Origin: PRO6 sp049646625
Lineage (GTDB): Bacteria > Pseudomonadota > Alphaproteobacteria > Rhizobiales > Xanthobacteraceae
Assembly (NCBI GenBank): GCA_049646625.1
Contig: JBARWE010000245.1
Location: forward strand, 1 to 6,130
Direction of reading: 5' to 3'
Length of the DNA stretch: 6,130 bases
Of this stretch, positions 1 through 5,586 are shown piece after piece; positions within the stretch are counted from its first letter, which is position 1; every line of letters starts with the position of its first letter. Under the pieces are notes generated by a model. It was not told where the DNA came from, ran no database searches, and saw only the letters and a list, made by a program, of their open reading frames with translations. A program made the position numbers and the translations under genes.

Positions 1-276
1 CGCCACGACCTTGTGGCGCAGCCAGGCGCCGGGCACGCAGCCGGCGACATAGGCCACGAGCAGCAGCAGCGCCAGGTCGAGCGCGTAGCCGGCGCGTCCG
101 GGCACCAATTGCACGACGGCCGCCGCCACCAGCGCCGCAACCAGCAACAGCGCCTGTTGCAGCGTGGCCCGCGACGGCCCGTGGCCGCGGCTGACCACCG
201 ATATCCAGCCGGTGGCAAAGCCGAGAAACCAGGCCGCGGCCAGCCACCCCCAGAGGAACGTCAGGAGAAAGCTCAT
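1..276 (-). CDS. Small multi-pass membrane protein (partial, 3' end outside window)
   Basis: Unrecognised protein, read from ATG at 276 down to the left edge without a stop: 92 residues seen, C-terminus missing. It is dominated by three hydrophobic segments at about residues 3-25 (MSFLLTFLWGWL..), 41-58 and 65-82, with a basic stretch after the last (AWLRHK), so it should sit in the inner membrane. The start is well supported: a GAGGT Shine-Dalgarno (285-281) lies four bases upstream and overlaps the stop of the preceding OmpA-domain gene, which ends only two bases before this ATG. The two genes are therefore almost certainly co-transcribed and probably translationally coupled, suggesting a function linked to the OmpA-domain protein. 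No catalytic motif is visible. By position it resembles the small membrane proteins that follow mycobacterial arfA, but I see no sequence evidence of homology. Confidence 0.8.
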   Translation of the reverse strand, partial: MSFLLTFLWGWLAAAWFLGFATGWISVVSRGHGPSRATLQQALLLVAALVAAAVVQLVPGRAGYALDLALLLLVAYVAGCVPGAWLRHKVVA

Positions 277-278
277 CG

Positions 279-1673
279 CTACCTCACCACGAATTCGATG
301 CGGCGGTTTTGCGCCCGGCCTTCGGCGGTGGCGTTCGACGCCACCGGACGCAGGCTGCCCGCGCCGAGCGCAGTGAAGCGTTCGGCCGGCAAGCCGGCCC
401 TGACCAGATAATCGACCACCGCCTCTGCCCGGCGCTCGGATAACAGCTGGTTGGCCGGCTCATCGCCTTCGGCGTCGGTATGGCCGATCACGTCGATCGG
501 CGCGGAGGGACAGCGCATCGCCGTCTCGACCACCCGGTCGAGCAGCCCAGCCGAATCGCGGTCGATGGTGGCCTCGCCCGATTCGAACCGGATCGCCGCC
601 CGGCCCATCAGTTGCCCCAGCAGGTCCTGGCACACCGTGGCATCGACCGGCCCGGCCGCCGGGCGCACCGTGATCTCGACCTTGCCGCGCCAGTCGCGCG
701 GCAAATTCGATAGCAGGCGGCTGCGGATGTCCGTCACCGCCGCAGCGTAAAGGGCGTCTCCCGTCAGCGTCACCTCGCGGTCGGTGATGACCAGGCTGCC
801 GGTCGACAGCCGCGACAGCGCCTCCAGCGCCGGCACCGCCGCGGCGACGAAGCCGGCCGGCGCGCCGATGCTGGTCTTGAGCTGGTCGGCGACCTTGCCG
901 CTGACGAATTTCCGCGCGGCCGCGCCGATGACATGGGCCTTGGCGCTGTCGTCGGGGACGTTGCCGGTCAGCGTCAAGGTATCGGCAACCGGATCCTTGT
1001 TGGCCTGAAAGACGTAAGGCGGCGCCTGGATCACGTTGGCCGCCACCGAATATCCGGGCGGCAGGCTTTTCAGCGCGGCGGCGATCGCCTCGCGCCCGCC
1101 CAGTTCGCGGGCGACGCCGGCCAGCTTCACGGCTGTATCGGACAGCGAGATGCGCGCTTCCTTGAGCTTGGCCACCTGTTCGATCAAAAGCGTCGCGGCG
1201 GCGTCGAAGCGCGGCGGCGCGCCGCGCGCAAGCCCGGTGTGGTCGACAATCTCAACCACGCCGAGCGCCGCACGCGCCGTCTCGGCGAGGCGACCCTTGA
1301 TCGCCGGCAGCGGCGCGCTGCCGCCGAGCGTCACCCGCACCACGTCGCGTTCGATCGTCCAGACGAACGGCCGCGCCTCCGGCACCAGCCGGCTTTCGTC
1401 GACCACCAGCCGGATGCCCGGCACCGCCTCGATGGCGGCGACTGCGCTTTGCCGGCCCTCGCGCGAGAACGCCGCCGCCGCGAAGGTCAGGTCGCGGCCG
1501 AACACCCCGAGCCGCGTCTGGTCGAGCACATTACCCTCCAGCGCCTGCCCGGCGCGGGCGGCGAGTTCACGCTCCAGCGGCGCTGTCGTGCTCCACAGCG
1601 CCGCGACCCACAACAGGGCGAGAGGGATAAGCCCCGGCCACCACTTATGGCTCCATTGGAAGAAACGGTGCAT
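279..1673 (-). CDS. Membrane-anchored BON-repeat / OmpA-domain peptidoglycan-binding protein
   Basis: 464 residues. Residues about 11-28 form a hydrophobic anchor after a short basic N-terminus, with no obvious cleavage site. Residues 48-340 contain BON-like modules, including a tandem duplication (about 103-215 and 221-336). Residues about 358-464 are an OmpA C-terminal domain with its landmarks: GHTD (397-400), LSERRA (411-416) and NRRIEF (456-461). D400 and R415 match the aspartate and arginine that bind diaminopimelate in this family. The protein probably links the inner membrane to the cell wall from the periplasm; no beta-barrel segment is seen, so it is not a classical OmpA porin. An ATG 27 codons further upstream is open, but the chosen start has an AGGA site six bases away and puts the anchor at the N-terminus. 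The order anchor-BON-OmpA matches mycobacterial ArfA/OmpATb. The domain call is firm; the physiological role is not. Confidence 0.9.
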   Translation of the reverse strand: MHRFFQWSHKWWPGLIPLALLWVAALWSTTAPLERELAARAGQALEGNVLDQTRLGVFGRDLTFAAAAFSREGRQSAVAAIEAVPGIRLVVDESRLVPEARPFVWTIERDVVRVTLGGSAPLPAIKGRLAETARAALGVVEIVDHTGLARGAPPRFDAAATLLIEQVAKLKEARISLSDTAVKLAGVARELGGREAIAAALKSLPPGYSVAANVIQAPPYVFQANKDPVADTLTLTGNVPDDSAKAHVIGAAARKFVSGKVADQLKTSIGAPAGFVAAAVPALEALSRLSTGSLVITDREVTLTGDALYAAAVTDIRSRLLSNLPRDWRGKVEITVRPAAGPVDATVCQDLLGQLMGRAAIRFESGEATIDRDSAGLLDRVVETAMRCPSAPIDVIGHTDAEGDEPANQLLSERRAEAVVDYLVRAGLPAERFTALGAGSLRPVASNATAEGRAQNRRIEFVVR

Positions 1674-1679
1674 GCCATG

Positions 1680-1683
1680 TCCT
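1680..1683 (-). promoter_or_regulatory. Shine-Dalgarno deciding the OmpA-domain gene start
   Basis: On the minus strand AGGA is followed by CATGGC and then ATG at 1673. The six-base spacing favours this start over the upstream in-frame ATG at 1754, whose 27-residue extension would place a charged, low-complexity tail in front of the membrane anchor. Confidence 0.6.
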
Positions 1684-1744
1684 GGCTGGCGAAACGCGGA
1701 GGAAAAAATCGCCCGGCCGGTTCGCCGGAGCTTCAGGAAGCACA

Positions 1745-1773
1745 GAGAAAACAAACCGTTGCCGAACTGTCAA
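1745..1773 (-). promoter_or_regulatory. Candidate sigma-70-type promoter for the OmpA-domain operon
   Basis: A perfect TTGACA -35 hexamer lies on the minus strand (1773-1768). Seventeen bases downstream is TTTCTC (1750-1745), a poor -10 match, as is common in alphaproteobacteria. It would give a leader of roughly 60-65 bases before the ATG at 1673. It sits in the only AT-richer stretch of the window. The -35 is clear; the -10 is weak. Confidence 0.35.
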
Positions 1774-1795
1774 TTTGCAAAACCGTAAAAAACCT

Positions 1796-1824
1796 TTGAA
1801 AGCAAATGCGGCAAACCGGCTAAC
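1796..1824 (+). promoter_or_regulatory. Candidate sigma-70-type promoter for the deacetylase gene
   Basis: TTGAAA (1796-1801, five of six matches to TTGACA), a 17-base spacer, then GCTAAC (1819-1824, three of six matches to TATAAT). Transcription would begin near 1831, about 70 bases before the deacetylase ATG and about 27 before the putative leader ORF. Its -35 lies 22 bases from the -35 of the opposing candidate promoter, giving a back-to-back arrangement. Confidence 0.3.
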
Positions 1825-1857
1825 CGTTTCTTCAGGCGCCTGCGGTACGGTGGAGCA

Positions 1858-1905
1858 ATGGTCCCGCCGCTCCTTTCGCCGCACTCGCCTGTCGCCGTCG
1901 CATGA
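1858..1905 (+). CDS. Possible 15-codon leader peptide coupled to the deacetylase gene
   Basis: A short ORF starts at ATG 1858 and encodes MVPPLLSPHSPVAVA. Its TGA (1903-1905) overlaps the ATG of the deacetylase gene (1902-1904) as ATGA. A GGTGGAG purine-rich stretch (1849-1855) precedes its ATG; taking GGTG as the ribosome-binding part gives a five-base spacer. The deacetylase ATG has only pyrimidine-rich sequence in front of it and no recognisable Shine-Dalgarno, so ribosomes terminating here could re-initiate on it. The peptide is proline-rich (4 of 15 residues, including one PP pair) but shows no run of a single regulatory amino acid that would suggest attenuation. An ORF this short may be chance, so this remains an inference. 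Confidence 0.3.
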   Translation: MVPPLLSPHSPVAVA

Positions 1906-2960
1906 GCGGCTTGCGCGACCGCATCATCCGCACCGGCCTCGGAACGCTGGCGCTGACCGGCCTGCACCGCCTGTTCAAGCCGCTGTTCGGCGGTGCCGGC
2001 GCCATCTTCATGCTGCATCACGTCCGCCCCGCGCGCGACGGCGCGTTCCAGCCCAATCGCCTGCTTGAGATCACGCCGGAGTTCCTGCGCGCCACGCTCA
2101 GCTATCTCAAGGCGGAGAATATCGACATCATCCCGCTCGACGATCTGCCGCGCCGCCTCAAAGCGCCCAAGACCGGGCGGCGCTTTGCCTGCCTCACCTT
2201 CGACGACGGCTATCGCGACAACCGCGACGTGGCGCTGCCGATCCTGCGCGAGTTCGATGCACCCGCCACCGTCTATGTCGCCAGCGACTTTGCCGCAGGA
2301 CGCGGGCGGCTGTGGTGGGTGGCGCTGGAACGGCTGATCGCGGCCAACGACCGCATCACGGTCGCGATCGACGGCGATGATCAGCATTTCGAGATGACGA
2401 CCGTCGAGGGCAAGCACGCCGCCTTCGCCCGCCTCAACGGCTGGGTGGTGGCGCAGGCCGACGATCGCGCCGCGGTGCGCGCCGTCGGCGAGTGGTGTGC
2501 CCGCCACTGCGTCGACAGCGACGGCATCGGCAGCGAGCTTTGCATGTCATGGGACGAGTTGCGCGCCTTCGCCGCCGATCCGCTCATCACGCTCGGCGCC
2601 CACACCGTGACCCATTGCAACCTGGCGAAGCAGGATGAGGCCACCGCGCGCGCCGAGATGGCCGACAGCCGCGAGCGGATCGCCGCCGCGCTCGGCCGCG
2701 ACGTGACGCATTTCGCCTATCCGTACGGCTACCGCAGCGCCGCCGGGTCCCGCGAGTTTGCGCTTGCCGAAGCGCTCGGCTTCACCACCGCCGTCACCAC
2801 CCGCCCCGGCACGGTGTTCGCCGCGCATGCCGGTCACCTGAGCGCGCTGCCGCGCATTTCGCTGAACGGCAATTATCAGGAAGCCCGCTTCCTGCCGCCC
2901 CTCGTCTCGGGGGCGGCAACCGCGCTGTGGAACCGGTTTCGCCGGCTCGACATCGGGTGA
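1902..2960 (+). CDS. Polysaccharide deacetylase family protein (NodB/CE4)
   Basis: 352 residues with the NodB-homology fold of carbohydrate esterase family 4, whose members remove N-acetyl groups from chitin-like, peptidoglycan or exopolysaccharide sugars using a divalent metal. Visible motifs are LHH (38-40), TFDDG (99-103) with the catalytic-base and metal aspartates D101 and D102, the metal-binding HTVTH (234-238), YPYG (273-276) and LPRISLNG (316-323). An insert at about 135-215 between the first two motifs makes it longer than a minimal NodB domain; such longer proteins are common in rhizobia and relatives. There is no clear signal peptide, only a weakly hydrophobic stretch near 11-20, so its compartment is uncertain. 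The actual sugar substrate cannot be read from the sequence. The ATG at 1902 is the only reasonable start (the next in-frame ATG is at codon 37, after conserved sequence) but lacks a Shine-Dalgarno. Confidence 0.88.
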   Translation: MSGLRDRIIRTGLGTLALTGLHRLFKPLFGGAGAIFMLHHVRPARDGAFQPNRLLEITPEFLRATLSYLKAENIDIIPLDDLPRRLKAPKTGRRFACLTFDDGYRDNRDVALPILREFDAPATVYVASDFAAGRGRLWWVALERLIAANDRITVAIDGDDQHFEMTTVEGKHAAFARLNGWVVAQADDRAAVRAVGEWCARHCVDSDGIGSELCMSWDELRAFAADPLITLGAHTVTHCNLAKQDEATARAEMADSRERIAAALGRDVTHFAYPYGYRSAAGSREFALAEALGFTTAVTTRPGTVFAAHAGHLSALPRISLNGNYQEARFLPPLVSGAATALWNRFRRLDIG

Positions 2961-2978
2961 CGCCGCATCCTTGACACC

Positions 2979-3006
2979 CGCGCGGTTGCAGCCCCACAAC
3001 CGCGCG
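2979..3006 (+). terminator. Perfect 10-bp GC-rich hairpin after the deacetylase gene
   Basis: CGCGCGGTTG (2979-2988) and its exact reverse complement CAACCGCGCG (2997-3006) enclose an eight-base loop, 18 bases past the deacetylase stop codon. It lacks the following T-run of a classical intrinsic terminator, so it may terminate weakly, protect the 3' end of the deacetylase mRNA, or act as a processing site between this gene and the next. The hairpin is certain; its role is inferred. Confidence 0.5.
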
Positions 3007-3045
3007 ACGGCCGGGACGACGACATGAGACGACAACATAGGACAT

Positions 3046-3049
3046 GGAG
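3046..3049 (+). promoter_or_regulatory. Shine-Dalgarno of the short-chain dehydrogenase gene
   Basis: GGAG lies five bases before ATG 3055. It selects that ATG over the two nearby out-of-frame ATGs at 3024 and 3044. Confidence 0.6.
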
Positions 3050-3054
3050 ACATT

Positions 3055-3861
3055 ATGCTGGAGAACCTGTTCTCGCTCGCCGGACGCACCGCCCTCGTCA
3101 CCGGAGGCTCGCGCGGCCTCGGCAAGATGATCGCACAAGGTTTTCTGGCGCAGGGTGCGGCGCGCGTCTACATCACCGCGCGCAAGGCCACCGCCTGCGA
3201 GGCGACCGCGCAGGAATTGACCGCGCAATTCGCCGGCGAGTGCATCGCGCTGCCGATCGACATCTCGACCGTTGACGGCGCGGAGAAACTCGCGGCCGCC
3301 TTCACGGCGCGCGAACAGCGCCTCGACATCCTCGTCAACAATGCTGGCGCCGCCTGGGCCGCCGCTTTCGACGAGTTTCCCGAGAGCGGCTGGGACAAGG
3401 TGGTCGATCTCAACCTGAAGGCGCCGTTCTTCGTCACCAAGGCGCTGGCCGCGCCGTTGCGCGCCGCCGCCTCGGCCGCGCAGCCCGCCAAGGTCATCAA
3501 CATCGCCTCGATCGACGGCATCTTCGTCAACCCGCTAGAAACCTATCCTTACGCGGCGAGCAAGGCCGGGCTGATCCACCTGACGCGGCGCATGGCGGTG
3601 CGGCTGATCAAGGACCACATCGCGGTCAGCGCGATCGCGCCGGGCGCGTTCGGCTCGGAGATGAACCGCGCCGCGCGCGACAATGCCGAAGGCGTGGCAC
3701 GGCGGGTGCCGGCCGGCCGCGTCGGCACCATTGAAGATATCGCCGGCACCGCGATCTATCTGGCTTCGCGCGCCGGCGACTATGTGGTCGGAGCCACCGT
3801 CACCGTCGATGGCGGCGTCGCCTTCGGCAGTCCGGGCTTCGAGGGCACGAGTTGGGATTGA
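3055..3861 (+). CDS. RhlG-like short-chain dehydrogenase/reductase
   Basis: 268 residues, the usual size for a classical SDR: a soluble NAD(P)-dependent oxidoreductase with a Rossmann fold. The cofactor loop is TGGSRGLG (16-23), NNAG is at 95-98, and the catalytic tetrad is N120, S152, Y166 and K170 (YPYAASK). The C-terminal DGG (252-254) typical of FabG-like enzymes is present. The arginine in the glycine loop, with basic residues after the second strand (TARK), suggests NADPH. The N-terminal FSLAGRTALVTGGSRGLGKM pattern and overall layout are close to Pseudomonas RhlG, a 3-oxoacyl reductase-like enzyme implicated in rhamnolipid or beta-hydroxyacid metabolism, but no rhamnolipid genes are nearby and the substrate is open. 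It is followed after seven bases by dapE, so the two are probably co-transcribed. The family call is firm; the specific substrate is not. Confidence 0.9.
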   Translation: MLENLFSLAGRTALVTGGSRGLGKMIAQGFLAQGAARVYITARKATACEATAQELTAQFAGECIALPIDISTVDGAEKLAAAFTAREQRLDILVNNAGAAWAAAFDEFPESGWDKVVDLNLKAPFFVTKALAAPLRAAASAAQPAKVINIASIDGIFVNPLETYPYAASKAGLIHLTRRMAVRLIKDHIAVSAIAPGAFGSEMNRAARDNAEGVARRVPAGRVGTIEDIAGTAIYLASRAGDYVVGATVTVDGGVAFGSPGFEGTSWD

Positions 3862-3868
3862 CCACATC

Positions 3869-5026
3869 ATGCCACCCGACGCCGTTTCGCTCGCCCGCGA
3901 TCTGATCCGCTGCCCCTCCGTGACACCGCTCGACGCCGGCGCGCTCGACGTGCTTGACCGTGTGCTGTCCAAGGCGGGCTTCGAGACCCATCGCGTCACC
4001 TTCACCGAACCCGGCAGCCCGCCGGTCGACAACTTCTACGCCCGCATCGGCGAGGCGCGGCCGCACCTCATGTTCGCCGGCCATACCGACGTGGTGCCGC
4101 CGGGCGAGGAGGCGGCGTGGCGGCATGGCGCGTTCTCCGGCGAGATCAGTGACGGCCTGCTCTACGGCCGCGGCGCGGTCGATATGAAAGGCGGCATCGC
4201 CTGTGCGGTCGCCGCCGCGCTCAATCACCTCGCCGCGCACGGCGGGGCGATCAACGGCTCGATCTCGTTTCTGATCACCGGCGACGAGGAAGGTCCGGCC
4301 GTCAACGGCACCGTCAAGCTGCTGCAATGGGCGGCGGCGCGCGGCGAGACGTTCGACCACTGCCTGCTCAGCGAGCCAAGCAACGTCGCCGAACTCGGCG
4401 ATACCATCAAGGTCGGGCGACGCGGCTCACTGTCGGGCACGCTGATCGTCGAGGGCAAGCAGGGCCACGTCGCCTATCCGCATCGCGCGATCAATCCGAT
4501 TCCCCGCCTCGCGGCGCTGATCGCCGCAGTGCTGGCCGAACCACTCGACCGCGGCAGCGAGATGTTCCAGGCGTCGAACCTGGAGTTCGTCTCCGCCGAC
4601 GTCGGCAACCCGGCCTGGAACGTCATCCCCGGCGAGGCGCGCGCACGTTTCAACATCCGCTACAACGACTGCCACACGCAAAATTCGCTCAAGGCGCTGG
4701 TCGAAGGCCGCATCGATGCGGCAACTGGCAGCGATAGTCACGCCCGCGTCGTCTGGGAGCCGTCGAACGCCGACGTGTTCCTGACCCGGCCGGGGCCGTT
4801 CACCGACCTCGTCGTTGCCGCGATCGAGGAAGTAACTGGTCGCAGGCCGGAGATGAGCACCGGCGGCGGCACATCCGACGCGCGCTTCATCACGCACTAT
4901 TGCCCCGTGCTGGAGTTCGGCCTGGTCGGCGACACCATGCACCAGATCGACGAGCGCGTACCGGTCGCCGACCTTGAACGGCTGACGCAGATTTATCGCG
5001 GCGTGCTGGAACGCTATTTCGCATGA
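3869..5026 (+). CDS. dapE: Succinyl-diaminopimelate desuccinylase
   Basis: 385 residues. This cytoplasmic zinc metallopeptidase-family (M20) enzyme hydrolyses N-succinyl-LL-2,6-diaminopimelate to LL-diaminopimelate and succinate, in the succinylase route to lysine and peptidoglycan. The metal and catalytic residues are all visible: H72 and D74 (GHTDVV), D105 (GRGAVDMKGG), E140-E141 (GDEEGP), E169 (LLSEP) and H358 (DTMHQIDE). Spacing agrees with Haemophilus/E. coli DapE, and GGGTSDARF (332-340) is the family's C-terminal signature. The dimerisation domain lies at about 180-295. The frame is open upstream into the preceding dehydrogenase gene, but ATG 3869 gives the standard DapE N-terminus (SLARDLIRCPSVTP), seven bases after the dehydrogenase stop. 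Its Shine-Dalgarno is weak (GGGA, 11 bases upstream), which fits translational coupling. Its stop overlaps the next start. Confidence 0.96.
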   Translation: MPPDAVSLARDLIRCPSVTPLDAGALDVLDRVLSKAGFETHRVTFTEPGSPPVDNFYARIGEARPHLMFAGHTDVVPPGEEAAWRHGAFSGEISDGLLYGRGAVDMKGGIACAVAAALNHLAAHGGAINGSISFLITGDEEGPAVNGTVKLLQWAAARGETFDHCLLSEPSNVAELGDTIKVGRRGSLSGTLIVEGKQGHVAYPHRAINPIPRLAALIAAVLAEPLDRGSEMFQASNLEFVSADVGNPAWNVIPGEARARFNIRYNDCHTQNSLKALVEGRIDAATGSDSHARVVWEPSNADVFLTRPGPFTDLVVAAIEEVTGRRPEMSTGGGTSDARFITHYCPVLEFGLVGDTMHQIDERVPVADLERLTQIYRGVLERYFA

Positions 5027-5586
5027 CGGTGCTGGTGCTGACCGCGCTGCCGGGCGAACTGGACAGCGCGCACACGCCGGATGGCGTCCGCGTGGTCTAT
5101 ACCGGGGTCGGCAAGATCAACACCGCGCTCGCCACCGCCGAGGCATTGCGCGCGGCCGCACCGCGCCTCGTCGTCAACTACGGCACCGTCGGCCGGATTG
5201 ATGCGGCGCTCAGCGGCCTTGTCGAGATTTCCCATGTCGTGCAGCGCGACATGATGGCGATGCCGCTGGCGCCGCGTGGCGTCACACCGCTCAGCGCGGA
5301 CGACCACATTCTCGGCTCCGGCTACGGCAGCGTGGTCTGCGGTACCGGCGACAGTTTCGTCACCGCCGCCGACCCCTGGCTCGCCGAGAACAATATCGGC
5401 GTGGTGGACATGGAACTGTTCGCTATCGCCCGCGTCTGCGCGCATTACGGTGTGCCATGGCGCGCCTTCAAGTTCATCACCGACGGCGCCGACGAAGCCG
5501 CCGCCGACCACTGGAGCGCCAACGTCGCGAAAGGCGAGGCGTTGTTCTGGGACGTGCTGCGGCAGGTTCTGGCGCGGCCTCAGTAG
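5023..5586 (+). CDS. Short MTA/SAH-nucleosidase-like protein
   Basis: 187 residues, of the nucleoside phosphorylase/MTA-SAH nucleosidase fold, which cleaves the glycosidic bond of purine nucleosides such as 5'-methylthioadenosine and S-adenosylhomocysteine. Residues matching the E. coli MTAN active site are E12 (TALPGELD), E131 (VVDMELFAIA, the ribose-binding glutamate) and D154 (FITDGAD, the general acid). Also visible are TGVGK (27-31), NYGTVG (52-57), SGLVEISHVVQRD (64-76) and the GTGDSFV strand (107-113). It is about 45 residues shorter than E. coli MTAN (232), mostly between residues 80 and 106, where substrate-pocket loops usually lie, so the substrate is uncertain. The start overlaps the dapE stop as ATGA, implying coupled translation. 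There is no other plausible start: the N-terminal beta strand MTVLVLTALP begins at this ATG. A housekeeping salvage or recycling role is an inference. Confidence 0.82.
   Translation: MTVLVLTALPGELDSAHTPDGVRVVYTGVGKINTALATAEALRAAAPRLVVNYGTVGRIDAALSGLVEISHVVQRDMMAMPLAPRGVTPLSADDHILGSGYGSVVCGTGDSFVTAADPWLAENNIGVVDMELFAIARVCAHYGVPWRAFKFITDGADEAAADHWSANVAKGEALFWDVLRQVLARPQ

Noticed and set aside
1674..1754. 27-residue N-terminal extension of the OmpA-domain protein from ATG 1754
   Set aside because: The internal ATG at 1673 has a well-spaced AGGA and puts the membrane anchor at the N-terminus; the extension would also overlap the candidate -10 region.
933..1799. 288-codon open frame on the plus strand opposite the OmpA-domain gene
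   Set aside because: Rich in Arg, Gly, Gln and His with no domain motif, as expected for an antisense frame in GC-rich DNA; the minus-strand frame carries clear OmpA motifs.
1770..2507. 245-codon open frame on the minus strand across the divergent region and the deacetylase gene
   Set aside because: Its composition is that of a reverse-strand shadow, and the plus-strand frame holds the conserved NodB motifs.
2971..2999. TTGACA at 2971-2976 as a promoter for the dehydrogenase-dapE run
   Set aside because: The sequence 17 bases downstream (CCACAA) is not a -10 element and the region is taken up by the perfect hairpin.
3021..3051. Imperfect direct repeat GACATGAGAC / GACATGGAGAC, with ATGs at 3024 and 3044
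   Set aside because: Too short to assign a role, and both ATGs are out of frame with the dehydrogenase; ATG 3055 has the proper Shine-Dalgarno.
3683..3868. Upstream extension of dapE to ATG 3683
   Set aside because: It lies wholly within the dehydrogenase gene in another frame and has no DapE similarity; the standard DapE N-terminus begins at 3869.
3800..4360. 186-codon minus-strand open frame opposite dapE
   Set aside because: Antisense shadow; dapE is unambiguous from its metal-binding and catalytic residues.
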